Below are positions 49,601-62,127 of a DNA stretch of 64,000 nt, in pieces. A program made the position numbers and the translations under genes. Source of the stretch: Haemonchus contortus (lineage: Eukaryota > Nematoda > Chromadorea > Rhabditida > Trichostrongylidae); the NCBI GenBank assembly GCA_000469685.2, contig LS997564.1, positions 10,360,091-10,424,090 on the forward strand, written 5' to 3'. The notes beneath the pieces are model-generated. The model was given only the letters and a program-made list of their open reading frames with translations, was not told the DNA's origin and did no database searches. The number at the start of each line of letters is the position of its first letter. Within the stretch, counting starts at the first letter, position 1.

Positions 49601-52600
49601 TCAAAGGGAGTAGACGCGGAGACTCTTGTCCATTGATGTTGAGTACAAAGAACGCGCATGAGCTCCAAACCGTACAGCTGTAACGGCTGCAGTATGCGAA
49701 TCAAATGTCGCAACGACCTGCAAGTAGTGTTGGTAAACAAATCTGCTTGTCTATGTGAATTAACTTTGAGAATCCAGAAAGTTTTATCAACATGCGTTCA
49801 TTTCTTAAAACTACCCATTCCTTATAGACTTTGTTATCGAAGAAAAATATGACGTAATTTCTGACTTTTGCCTTCATAACACCGAACAAACAAATCGGTG
49901 GAGCTGGAGAAGGTAGGCAACTCTTGTAATAAACGGAGCGCTCTCTGCACATTGTCCAATCAAATAAATAAATAAAGTAATCATGAACGTCCAATATCGG
50001 ACAATTTATCATTGCCTTATCGACAAATTGTGAAAGTATCATGACTAAAGCCGTTAATTATCAACCAATAAAGCTCGAAAACACAAACCTGCCAAGACTT
50101 GACATGTAGCACTTCCACATCACAGGATCCTACTGCCAGGTACGTTCCAGAATGATCGAAACAAATGTTGTTGATGGAGTGCTTGCCATCATGCAGACTC
50201 AATGTCTTCAAGTTCTTCAGCTTACGCAAATCCCATAATTTGAGCTGAAATCAAACCACAGTTTTTGACAGAGTATGAACATTACTTTGGTACGTAAACT
50301 AGAGGCTGGTATTTGAGTGAAGATGTTTTAGATAGGGACTCTATAAATGAGTCATTTTACCTCGCCATCTTCCGCGCCAGTGGCTAAATAATAACCATTC
50401 TCCGAGAACGCGATCGCTCGGACTGCGCCTTGATGACCCGGGAAGTTAGCAACATTGGTTTGCTCTTTCAAATCCCAGATTTTTACCTGAACACAGTTTT
50501 CAGCACAACATATTACATCACTTCGTACTACAAGAGAAAATATAGAAGAAAAAATATCGAAATAAATGAGCTCACGACAGCATCCGCAGTTCCGGTACCG
50601 AAAATCAAACCATCAGGATGGAATTGGCCACAGCAAACCGCGACGGATGAGTTGTCATCTGCGCGAACCTTCAACATCAGAATATTATTATCAATCCCAA
50701 GTTTCTGAAGCAAGTCCGCCAAGTGCTGCTACCCTCATAGAACAACATGGCGATCATGACACATGAATACGAATATTTCAGGGTGATGGACCAGCTAATA
50801 ATTCGCAAATTTATAATAAACTAGCCATGGGCGATCGTATCATTGCTCATTAACTATTAAAATGGAATCATTTACGAATGCTGCGGGAGGGTGTGATTTA
50901 GTATCCGCTTGATAGTTGCACTAGAAAACAGCAAAATTGGGGAGAAGCCTTCTTGTCCACAACCTTCTCCATGTCCAAATAATCTTCCACTGAATTGAAC
51001 TGACGCCCCATTGCACCTAATGCTATTGCAAATCTCTCAGCCTTTCAAGAGAACTTGATCGAACCTTGCAAAGGGTCTTTCCTGTATTGACATCACTGAG
51101 AGCCCAGTGAGAATCATCGGACACGGAAAGGACATAGTCTCCAGTTGCGTGAAGTGAGATATCTGAACACAGGAATTGGGATATTATCACTATAAACTTA
51201 ACTGTAAGCATTTACCTGTGACTGCTGCTTGATGAATGTCGATCAGAGCTTTACAGCTTTCTTCACCTGTTGTCCACACTCGCACCTTAATTAAGTCGCC
51301 ATAAGTCATACTATTCAGTATTTTACTTCGAAGCGAATTATTCCTTGCTAGACATCCAATCATTAACCAACCTGAGCATCAGAGCTCGCAGAGATAGCGT
51401 TCTTTGAGTTAGGATGTAGAATGACAGCATTAATTTTCTTCTGATGTCCTTTGAAAACATCTTGAACTTGTTCCTTCTCAGAATTGAACAAGACAACAGT
51501 TTTATCTGCACCTCCAGTAAGCACCAGTTTGCCCTTAATTGTTGTGTACTCCTCCCATCTTCAATTACAAAAACTACCGCTAAAAACACCTGGACATCAA
51601 GAGCAGTAACTCCTGGAACACCAGTGCTGTGGATCCCAGTATGACAAGCTGATTCACGGAATGACGCGAATTCGTCCTGTTTAGTGAGCTCCTCCGGGAG
51701 ATTCTTTCCTCGCTGTTTACGAGCTGCCGTCAAAGTTTTTGCTTTCTCATCCAAGCGAGCCAGGACTGCCTCCGATATGCCTGAATCGAGTACCTCGCTA
51801 CGACGCTTGGAATTTAATATTGATTGGTCTTTATAGAAGATGATTCACAAAAATTACCCTGAGCCTCATCTACGCTTTGCTCCATATCAATATCCCCAGC
51901 AGTATGTGCCACATTAGCAGCATGCGGCTTAAGGGTTGACAGCGCTTCACGAGCAGCGGTTAATTCTTTGGTAAGACGGGCAATCACACGACAAGCGGCA
52001 TCGTGCTAAAAATAAAGCTCTATTACCATTTTTGTAAAAGAGGCATACGTGGCTGCATTTCTTCTGCAATTATTCAGATTGCAAAAGATCGAACTTTGAC
52101 CTCCTACTTCCAGAGGAAAAGGTTACATTCGGTCAGAATAATATCGAAGATATCATGTACTAGCCAGAGCCTCCCTACTTCATTATTTTCAAAGAGAGAA
52201 CTTTCGTTCCTAATTCAATTTTTATTGAAAAATTGCTTTACGGAAGGAATGGTCAATTAAGGCTTTCTCAAAGATGGAACGGTATACCAACCAGTGAGTG
52301 ACTTAAAGGCAAAAGAAGTGAAAGGGATAGAACTGGGAGAGATGTGGCTCTACAGAAAGACGCATCAAACCCTAGACTTTGAAGACTTTTGACGTTATTT
52401 ACCTGGTAGAGGGAATGCGAAAGTTCTTGACGTGCAGTCTGTAACTGTTGTCGAAGTGAGAAACTGTTCAACATCACGCTATCCCATTCGTCTTGTAACA
52501 TCTTCAGAAGCGATGGAATCGATGTTCCAGCGACATTACGAGGCGTAGTGTCTACCGCACCAGTTTTCAGCGGAATTAACTTAAACAATGAATAAAAGGC

Positions 52601-52782
52601 TTATCAACAGAACCAACAATAGGCTGTAGTACCTGTTTTTCGTCCAGAGATTCATTAGTTACCGGGTCAACTCCATTCTCGACAATATACTTCAGAATAA
52701 GCCGCTTCTCATAAATGTGCCCAGATGGAGCAGCTACAGGCTCTTCAGCAGGCTCTCCACTGATTGCACACGTAAATACCAT
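49601..52782 (-). CDS. prp-19: Pre-mRNA-processing factor 19, with 1-nt frameshift
   Basis: A U-box E3 ubiquitin ligase and core of the Prp19/NTC spliceosome complex. Exons (minus): 52633-52782, 52403-52579, 51874-52005, 51590-51805, 51372-51534, 51216-51285, 51065-51162, 50576-50668, 50361-50486, 50089-50244, 49601-49717. About 498 aa when exon 5 is read across a 1-nt shift near 51,482; human is 504. The U-box occupies residues ~1-60 ([34 protein letters not shown]). A coiled coil follows ([33 protein letters not shown]). WD40 repeats run to the C terminus ([55 protein letters not shown]). The other junctions keep phase. As given, exon 5 stops at TGA right after LFNS. I recall C. elegans T10F2.4 as the orthologue. 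Confidence 0.93.
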
Positions 52783-52789
52783 CCTGCTT
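52780..52789 (-). promoter_or_regulatory. Putative trans-splice acceptor of prp-19
   Basis: GAAGCAG followed by GATGG on the minus strand puts the ATG 1 nt after an AG. The pyrimidine tract is weak, so this is less convincing than at ulp-1. Confidence 0.35.
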
Positions 52790-53767
52790 CAACCCTAGTA
52801 AGATAAATCAGAGAAGATCTACGTAAAGACGACTATTCAAAACAAGAAGAATGAATACAAGACGGCCAGGAAAACTCTAAAAACTACTTCCAGCAAATAG
52901 AAAGCCTTATGGGTTCTATTAGTAAATGATGAACAGACCCCAGAGGATCTCTCAAGACAGTCTTTACGACAATCTGAACCACACCAACACAAATAATTTG
53001 CCAAACGCTATACAAAAATGCGGCATCCAAAAGTGCGCGCATTTGCAAAAAGGGCGCGACTTCTCTGGCTAAAGCGCAGGTGTTTTCTGGAATAGCGTAA
53101 CACTAAATGATGGCACGGAAAGGTCACAGTACAGTGTTCCCATAATACAGTATTCGGGATCCGGAGTAGAATCAAGCCAGAGCTCACAGCTTCAGCCGTA
53201 ATGGTGACTAGCACACTTGCAGGATCTTCTACCGGGAAAAGACGTGGTTTAAGAATAAGACCTTCTCATGTGGGCGTGGCGTACGCATGCATGACTTGTC
53301 GTCGCGACAGATATAGAAAAGCTTGGCTGCGCAGGCTTAATACGGCAAAGTTCTCGAGATCCCCATCTTACGCATGAACATAATGGTAGTACCCATTAAA
53401 CTGTAAAATTTGAACTTTTTCATGTGGCGCCTTCACTTTTCGACAAATTGCGGACGAGTTTATCTGCGCAGGACGAGTTCGCGTCGATACAGTTCCATGC
53501 CCTAGCCGTTTTCGTTTTGCTGGGTTCTTTTGCACATATTGCAGTTGCCATTTGCTGAATTGCAACGGGGAATTTGTTTTTCTTGATCTATATTGATGAA
53601 TTCCAGCTCCTTCTATGTTTTTAATCTGGTTATATCTCATGGTCATCTGAGACTCTCGCAGATTTCAATAGTTACTCCCTTGAACAACGATTTTACCCTT
53701 TTTCGTATTCATAGATATCCAGGAATTTATGAAATTCAGGTGAAATTTTGGGGTGGTGTCAGCGACC
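52783..53767. promoter_or_regulatory. Divergent upstream region shared by prp-19 and srrt
   Basis: 985 bp separate the two start codons, which face away from each other. No gene is recognised in it. It must contain the promoter elements of both genes unless one is transcribed from farther away. I cannot identify individual factor sites with confidence. Confidence 0.5.
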
Positions 53768-53770
53768 ATG
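53756..53770 (+). promoter_or_regulatory. Putative trans-splice acceptor of srrt
   Basis: GGTGTCAG is followed by CGACCATG, placing the start codon 5 nt downstream of an acceptor-like AG. No upstream coding exon is evident. Confidence 0.45.
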
Positions 53771-56700
53771 TATGACTCCGAAGAAGACGGGGATCGACGT
53801 AATCGAGACAAGTTTCCACGAGAACGTGAAAGTCGTCGAGAAGACGATCGGTAACGTTTTGTTCATAGATTTTATGGTAGTTTAGTTTAGGTAACAACTT
53901 CTTCTCCAGCTTTTCCGGTTTTCAATGTTAAATAAAAAGTCAGAGCATATAATAAATTTCCTCTTCGCCATGAAATAATGATGGCGTGGTTTGGTCGCAA
54001 ATCTCGCTCGCACGTCTCATCATTAATGCTTTGAGCGCAATTGTTTTACATTCCTTTTTGTTCAATTGCGTCTTTAATATTCTTTTGTTGCCTTCGGTGA
54101 TGGGATAGTATTTAGGTTTCTTGCTTAGCTGCTTGCGAAGTATATCAATGATTCGTTTTTGAATTTGTTTTCAGACGTTACTGACGCTTTAAATGATGCG
54201 AGAGCTGCAAGAGAGTGAAAAGAATTGAACTTAGTGACAAATAGCGCTCTGAACTTTTTCCCAGCATTGACTCGGTGAAAAGAATAGAAAGCGGGCAATG
54301 GCATGCTTGCCTATTATACACTGTTGCTATATGGATGACTGCTGTGTAATCACCTCTTCGTATTTTGTGATGGACGAGATTTTTTAAAAGTAGTTGGAAG
54401 TTGCCGAAAAATTCTGCGAGAACGATGGATTTCTCATTTGCATTACAGCTAAAAAATTCAAATGTAGTGTAAGGGGGGGTTTCGATTGAATTCCCACTCC
54501 ATGCATTCTGGAGCTATGGAATGGCTATTGTTCATCACATATACAGAACAAGAACTGTGCCATATACAAAGGATGACTTATTTTAGCCATTGAAATTGAG
54601 CATTCATTATGGGCACGTTGCTTTGAGACAAGACGTAAAAGGATATTCTGAAAGACATGGTGAGAGCGCAGCAATTTTGCATGGCCTTGCATATGCAGAC
54701 ATGGAACATGTTGTCTTGGATAGTAGAGAGACAACAAATGTCAACTAACTTGTAGCAGGCTTTATCATAGCTCTTGCTCTGCGGACGTCCCGTTCGTACA
54801 CATTGGAAGAATGGAAACTGTGCCAAACAAACTGTGCCACCTTCAATGACGAAATGTATACTTTCGTGACCTTGTGATTGCAGAATTCTCGCCAATGAAG
54901 GTGGCATCGACGCACTGTTGTATGCTCCAAGCCAAAGCCCATCAACCGAAATGAATGCATGTGTATTGCAAATGAACAGTCGTTCATCCCTCTCTATGAA
55001 CTAAATCGTGTATTACCATCACTCGCCTGCTGCCAGTGTAGTCCCATCTGTTCGTTTCTAATCACTTGATGGGGTAGGGGTATTGGAGTTGATGAAGCAC
55101 TAAAGATCGGCTGCCCAGGTGAAATATTCCGTGTTTGTATTTTTGGCAATTGTTGAATGCTGCTAGATTCGTTTTGGTGGGCGGCTGGGTAAGCTACAGA
55201 TACTGAAAGGCTAGGCACGAAAACTGCCCAGTTAAGGGATTCCATTTTAACGAAATTGTACGGCACAGAGTAAAGCATTGTTTAAACTTGTGGTATGAGA
55301 AAGAGTGAGGCTGGTATCAAATTCCCTTTATTAATGTGCCCCCTTAAATATAAGATATTAAGGTATGGTACGAAAAGATCAAGTTCTTCGAGGCGCGATG
55401 ATGGCAAACGAGCTCGACATGGGTGAGCATGTTTTGAGTTATAGCTATTTTGTTTAACCCTTCCCAATGCCTTGACATTCCCTAATCATCTAGCAGTGAA
55501 TCGGACAATGGTGACGCGAAAAACGATGACTTTTCTGGACCCATGCTTACATTTAAGAAGTTCCTTATGACACAGGTGAATGTTCAAGTAATTCTTAGGT
55601 TGCTCCGTGGTTCGATGTGATTTTGTTTAGGAAGATGACATATCTGACTCTGCTGCATTGGCTGCATATAACGAGTACAAACAAGAATACAAGAGAAAGG
55701 AGCTTCAGCGCTTTTTCGATGCCCATAAAACGGAAGAGTGGTAATTATTGATAGAATTTGATATCTTTTTTCTTTTCGGCGAAAAACTGTGTTAAACTCC
55801 TACTACGTTCTACTTGTTGTGAACAGCTTACTGTTTCTCACAGGTTCCGTCACAAATATCACCCGGAAGAGTCGGCCGCTATTCGTGATGCACATATGGC
55901 CGACATTAAGAAGCGACTTGAAATTTTCAACGATATGAAGGCGAAGGGCTGTTTCGACGATTTCACACTGGACCTGGAACATGCCCGTGAAATCATTCGT
56001 ACCATGGACACTTGTAAGTTTCGATTCTGGTGATTGAACTTCCTTCACTGCGTCTCTGAGTTTTATCAATCCAACTTCTAGAATTTAGAAAAGTTCGCAC
56101 TGTTACTGCTTATTTTTCAGTGGTGGTGCGTCTTGAAGGTGGTTCGGAAGAGGACGTTGAAGCCTTGAAAAATGAGAAAATCGAAGACGACTCGCTATTT
56201 GATTTGGGTGAAAAAAAGTCTGATGAAGATACCAGTGCAGATAAAGACGAAGCTCGAGGATCAGAAAGCGAGGGTTGGCTTTACCCGCATGATTGTTAAA
56301 CCTAGAGTGACCACGCATTAGAATATGAGAAATTACGGGCTTTGGTCCTAACATTTCAATGTTCAGTTATCACATTATTCGTTATTCGTTACGTTATTTG
56401 TTCTCAACTATGAACCCTGAATTCCATTATTCCATTTGCACTTCACGCTCCCACGCGCATGATCATACAGCTTGTTGCATTAACGTTGACTTATAACTCC
56501 ATACCTCATACTTATAATCTTACATTCACAATGACTCGAATTTCAGCAAATGAAGAAGGTCGTGAGAAGCGTAAAAAGACGTTGTTGCACAAAACTAGTT
56601 CTGTTTTCATGCGAAATGTGCCTGCGACAGTGAAAATTGCCGACTTAGAAGCGGTTTGTTAATTTCATTGTTGTTCTCATGTCTTGTAAGTTTGATCTAG

Positions 56701-59700
56701 TTTTTCTATGCGGTTACTTTGCAGATCTGCAGCCGTAGCCCAGGTTTTCTTCGCATAGCATTGAGCGAACCGCATGCAGACCGAAGTTTCTCTCGTCGTG
56801 CTTGGGCAACTTACAAACGAGATGTTAATATTAAGGAGATATGTTGGACACTGAACCAAACTAAGGTGCTCACTATTTAATTCTTCTCTAAATACTCTGA
56901 TAGCCGGGAGTATACTCCCCTTTTCCTTCTCATTTGCCTCTTAACAATTATCATATCAAGGAACCAGTTTTCTATTTAGCTTAATGACTCTACGGATTTG
57001 AGTGTGATTCTTAATCGTGATCTCACACGCCGTATTCGCGGAATAAGTGGAGTGACTTCTCATAAAGATGTGGCCCAAAATGATATTAAACAAGCAGCTA
57101 AGGTAAGACGTTTGTAGAGAATTCATTTCATGTAATTTTGTAAAGCATTAGAAACTGTAGAATTCAGCTGTTATGAAATTCATGTCTCTATGCATGCTGT
57201 TTCCGTACAAACAATTTTCAGCTCGTCGCGCTAATGGATAAACGCATCGGCCTGTTTTGCGAAGACGAACCGAAGGAGGAACGTGATAAAGATATATTCA
57301 CGGGTGTTGATCTCGTGGCGACATCGAAGAACCCTCTACTGAGACAGGTTGGGGATGAAAAGGAAAAAAGAGTATGGAGAAATGAGAAACGGATAAGGCA
57401 TTGGAAATGGAATTATTTGGGGAAGATGAAGAGAGTGACTGGAAGGAGAAATATAAGGAACACGATAAAAGAGAAAAGTTATTGTTGGATCTTTCGTTAA
57501 GGTTCGGCCGGTGTTGAGGGAATGCGACGAACCGAGCCCAGAAGAAGAGGAGATGCTGGGTAGGTGCAAATGTTATGCAGATCTTGAGAAGTGCTGGACT
57601 TTTCCAAAAGAGAGCCCAACTTTCATTCGTAGGCCCCTCAAAAGAAACACTTTATTCTTGAATAAAAGTAAATCGGGTTGGTCTTAAAGTCCAGTAATCG
57701 ATAGGTTGTTCGGAAAGAAATGCTCGTATGAGTTTCAACTTTTTTCATGATAAAATCGATATTGAACAAGATTAATTCTAAATTATCTCCACTACTATCA
57801 ATGACTTGTTTCCAACGTTTATGCAAAGAGTGGATTCCCCTTTGAAGAATTCGGCCAGCTGCGACTCAAAGTAGTTGGACACCCTGAGTATATATACAGC
57901 TTAAAAACATCATGCCAATTTCTTCACTTCGTCGGCCCGATCCTTTAGCTAAGAAAACAAACACCCTCCCAAATAGGTTAACGTCTAGGAAGTACAATGC
58001 GCCTAGAAGGGGAAGGTCCAGTGAAGAGGTCTGAGAGCTGTTATATATATGGCTGTTAAACGATATTGGGTGTGAGATGAGAAGATTTAGCTAAGCGTAG
58101 CTCTCCCTACATTTCAAGTTTTTATTTGTAAGCGTCGCCCTGGAGGTGAGATCGAAGAAACTTTGTAGCTGAAAATTTTGCTAGCGCTTCGGGTTAAGGT
58201 TGTGAAAGGAATATGTCGAAGAGGATTAAGATCAATAAACGCTCGAATCGTTATTGACTAGAGAAAAGCATTTTTTCAAGCATTTGTGAAGTAGGCGTGA
58301 ACCTTTCATCATAGTCCTACTTTTTTGTTAAAGGCATAGTTCACGATGAAAATGGTTCCTGAGATTCCCCCACAGCATGAATTTGAGGCCCCGCGTACAT
58401 CATATCTGGCACTATTAGGTCGGAAAACGGCACAGTTAGGAAGTTATAAAGACTCAAAGATTGGCCTGTGTGTATCCTCGGACGAATTTCACCGGCATTA
58501 TAGAGGCTGCGCTGATCACAAGAGAACCCACGTGGGAAATTCAAACAACTTGTTATGATCCATAGCGATTGTGAAAGACAGTCTGTATAGTTCTGGCTTG
58601 ATGTAGTCAGCTCTCTCGCAATCGCAATGACTGAAATCTCGTCCGAATACCCCTTCCATGTTATTTACGTCATGGCAATCTCGTCCAACCCCTATTTCCT
58701 ACTTTTAAGGAGCCATATTTTTCTCGAAATCGGCGAATTCTCTCGCTTTTTTCACTGCCGATGAACTATTCCCAATCTATACTTCCGCTTTTCGAATAAA
58801 AAGGGTACCTCAAAATTATCGTGAACTGTGCATTTAAGTTGAACGTTCCGTGAGGGCAATAACAGCGAGTCAGTGCAAACTTAGCCTCAAGAAATCAAGT
58901 TCCATTGAGCCCAATAAAATAGATAGGGTTAGGGGTTGTCATCTCGGTGGAAATTCTAATAAGAATCGTGCGCTGGATATTCAGTGTTATCTGTTTTTAT
59001 AGGCAGTGTGAACTTTAAAACTTGAGTTGATGACGAGTAGTCCTTGACAAAATTAGAGTAATTCTTCTCGTAAAACTTGTCTTAGGATCTACTATAATGT
59101 GTCCCATGTATTTGGGTCCGGGAACTTCTCCCCTAACACGGCGTCGCACACGCCGCACCCGCCGCCCATCACAGGATTGCGATGGAAGATTGGAGCGCGC
59201 AATTTGTGAGGTAGGGAGTCCTTTAATTATTGGAATTGGCTGGCCGCTCTTTTCAATTCCAATGCGGTCTTGATCGCCGTTTATATGGGAGGAGTCATTT
59301 TAATTAATCAAGTCTAATAAACATGAAAACTAAAAAGAAACAGAAGAAAAAAACGATAAAATCCAATGAAAAAGCAAGCCAGTCAAGGAAAAATTTCGCG
59401 TCCTATCGATTGGCGGGGTACGGTAATTGCAGTGAAATTTGCCGCATGCCGCAAGGGAGAATGCCGCGATAGGGGAGAAGTTCCGTTACCCCATGTATTT
59501 TTTCATATCATCCTTATTTTACCACAATATGTTACAAACTGATACAACGGGAAAACTGATTTTCAATGGCACACTAATAGAATAGGAAAATCGTTTCATA
59601 GAAGCTGTCGAAAGAAGCAAAATTTATACTATTTTTCCACTGATTTGTGATGCTCCAACAAAAAGGGTGCTAGGGTACTTACGCTGCGTCCAGTACAATA

Positions 59701-62093
59701 ATTAGCTGAAACCACTCGTCTAGTAGACTAGTTCTGGCCGACTATCCTTGCCTGAACTTACGAAGAATTCAGCAAGAGCAAGTTTAGCCTCATGGGGAGC
59801 ATAGCATACCCTAGTATTACTGTCAAACTGATCCATCTGTTGGATTAAGTTATGAGGACTTTTAAAAATGGAATTATGATAGGAAGTGAAAGAGCCAATT
59901 GAATAGAATATTTCAGGGATTTCCCGTTGCACACCTTCCACACCAGCTGCTACGGCTGATGAGAAGATCCCATTCGTGCGAGACGAAACCTTGTTGCACG
60001 CTCTGGACCTGTTGATTCTATACCTTCGTATGGTGCACTCGATCGATTTCTATGGTCACATTGAATATCCTAATGAAGACGCAATGCCTAACAGGTATTC
60101 AATTGAGTTTTCGAGCCGTCTATAGAAAGGTTGACTCTTTGAAAGTATTTATAAGCAGGCTAGCGTTATTGTTGCTTTCCACTTCTCAATTTTTTGTTAT
60201 TGTCAGATTTGACATAGATAAGTGTGCTTGTTCTCAAGCTGCTTCAAAATTTTACTTACTTTTCACGTTCAGGTGTGGAATGTTGCACGTGCGTGGTGTC
60301 TTACCCACCCAGTTCGGCAGTGCAGAGGATGGAACGAAGCTTGTCTCAACCAAGTTCAATACGGTAAAGTATTTCTTCGATTTTAGTGGATCAAAATATT
60401 TGGATAACGCGTGAATTATGTTTTCAGGCTGAGTTTACGCAATGAAGGTGTACTGGAAGTTGATGGTCATTTTTTTTACAGGAGTTCATCAATGGGTTCA
60501 ACCACCGTCTGGAAGGTGGTCTCATGCAGGCTTCATATGTCACACCTGATGAAATGGAGAAAATGGGCAAAAAGGATGGCGATAAGTGAGTATAATGTTT
60601 GAAACTGTCCAGGCGTGTTCCTCTTTCTCTTTCACTGAATGAATATCAATTTATCTCGAAATCTTTTCAGAGAGGTTGAAGCATTTATCCAAGCAAATAC
60701 TGTCGAGTTATCCCAGGACAAGTGGTTATGCCCACTGTCTGGAAAAAAATTCAAAGGACCAGATTTTATTCGTAAGCATCTCACCAGTAAGCACGAAGAG
60801 AAGCTGCGTGAAGTGCGCGAAGAGGTTCGTAAGATCTTAGTTGTGAGGAGTTGCAGTGAGGCAAAATTTTGGGGATATTTTGAATATACAGTTCTTTCAA
60901 GGCCGCCTTCTACAACAATTACTTAGCCGATCCGAACAGACCTGTTAACGTGGAGGTGAAACCCGCTCCTGCACCTCCGCGAGAGGAAGAGCGTCGTGAA
61001 GATAGATATAGTAAGTTTTATTACCCAAATTTATATAACCAGGCGGCTACGCACGCTCTCGCGCGCGCTAGGGGCTCTAGCCATGAGACGGAGCCGCATG
61101 AGCTGATTTTCATTATAGACCTTTATCGGATTTACCAGGCGGCTATGCACGCTCTCGCGCGCGCTAGGGGCTCTAGCCATGAGAGGCGGAGCCGCATGAG
61201 CTGATTTTCGTTATAGACCTTTATCGGATTTATGAGTTTCCGCTCAAACCCCGCCCCTTGTGGGCGGAGTCTGGTTCTGCTACCCACCATAAGTTTTGCC
61301 ACCATGGCGCCTGTACCCCTACCAAGTTTGAACTTTCTAGGTCCATGAGGACATGAGTAATGAATTTTCGCCCAAACCCCGCCCATTGTGGGCGGAGTCC
61401 GGTCTTGCCCCCCACCATAGGTATTCCCATCCTGTCGCCTGTACACCTACCGAGTTTGAACTTTCTCGGTCCATGGAGACGGGAGCTATGAATTTCCGCA
61501 CAAACCCCGCCCCCTGTGGGCGGAGTCTGGTTCTGCCACCCACCATGAGTTTTGCCTCCATGACGCCTGTACTCCTACCAAATTTGAACTCTCTACGTCC
61601 ATGGGAACCGGAATTATGGATTTTCGTATATAAATGTAAGAAGGGATGTGAGCTTCGAGGCACGCTCCGCCCATTGTGGGCGGGCCTCCGCTGGCGTCAT
61701 TTATGCTGGAGACACCCCCGACAATGCTCCTCCCACATCAACTTTTTCCTGCTCTGTTGGCTTTCTCCAAACCGAGTTATAAAAGTTTTCATAAAGCGTT
61801 GCATTTTTGGAGAACGCCCCGCCCATCGGGGGTGGGTCTCCCCAGTTCGATCTAACTTACCAATGCACACCTCAAGCCACCTTTAAACCCCAATTTTGAG
61901 GCCGTCTTGTGGCTGAATTTGAAATCATGGTCCTCGGTAGGGCTCGTTTCGAAGCACGCCACGCCCACTGTGGGCGGGGCTCCGCCAAGCTGATGTGTGT
62001 TTTATACTTCTCGAGACCTGGCCCACCCATCCCACACTTGAACCGGTCTCTCCAGGCAGATCTAAAGGAGCTAAGGAATTTCGTGACAGACAT

Positions 62094-62127
<34 letters not shown>

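Larger units (their letters stand above)
57560..59916 (+). other. srrt intron 11 (2.4 kb), transposon-rich
   Basis: Joins a Gly codon split between GCTGG and GGATTT. Three separate mobile remnants lie inside: a mariner tail (57,702-57,886), a TTAA-flanked MITE (58,328-58,837) and a Mutator-like MITE (59,103-59,500). Neighbouring srrt introns are mostly 70-330 bp, so insertions account for much of its length. Confidence 0.85.

Noticed and set aside
51338..51754. 138-codon minus-strand ORF through prp-19
   Set aside because: It reads through the intron 51535-51589 and then follows a wrong frame; only its first part (exon 4) is coding.
57234..57500. 88-codon plus-strand ORF
   Set aside because: It begins inside srrt exon 10 in frame and runs on into the following intron; the exon ends at 57,347.
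61353..61886. 177-codon plus-strand ORF
   Set aside because: It lies entirely in the 127-bp tandem repeats of a srrt intron; its open frame comes from repeat composition.
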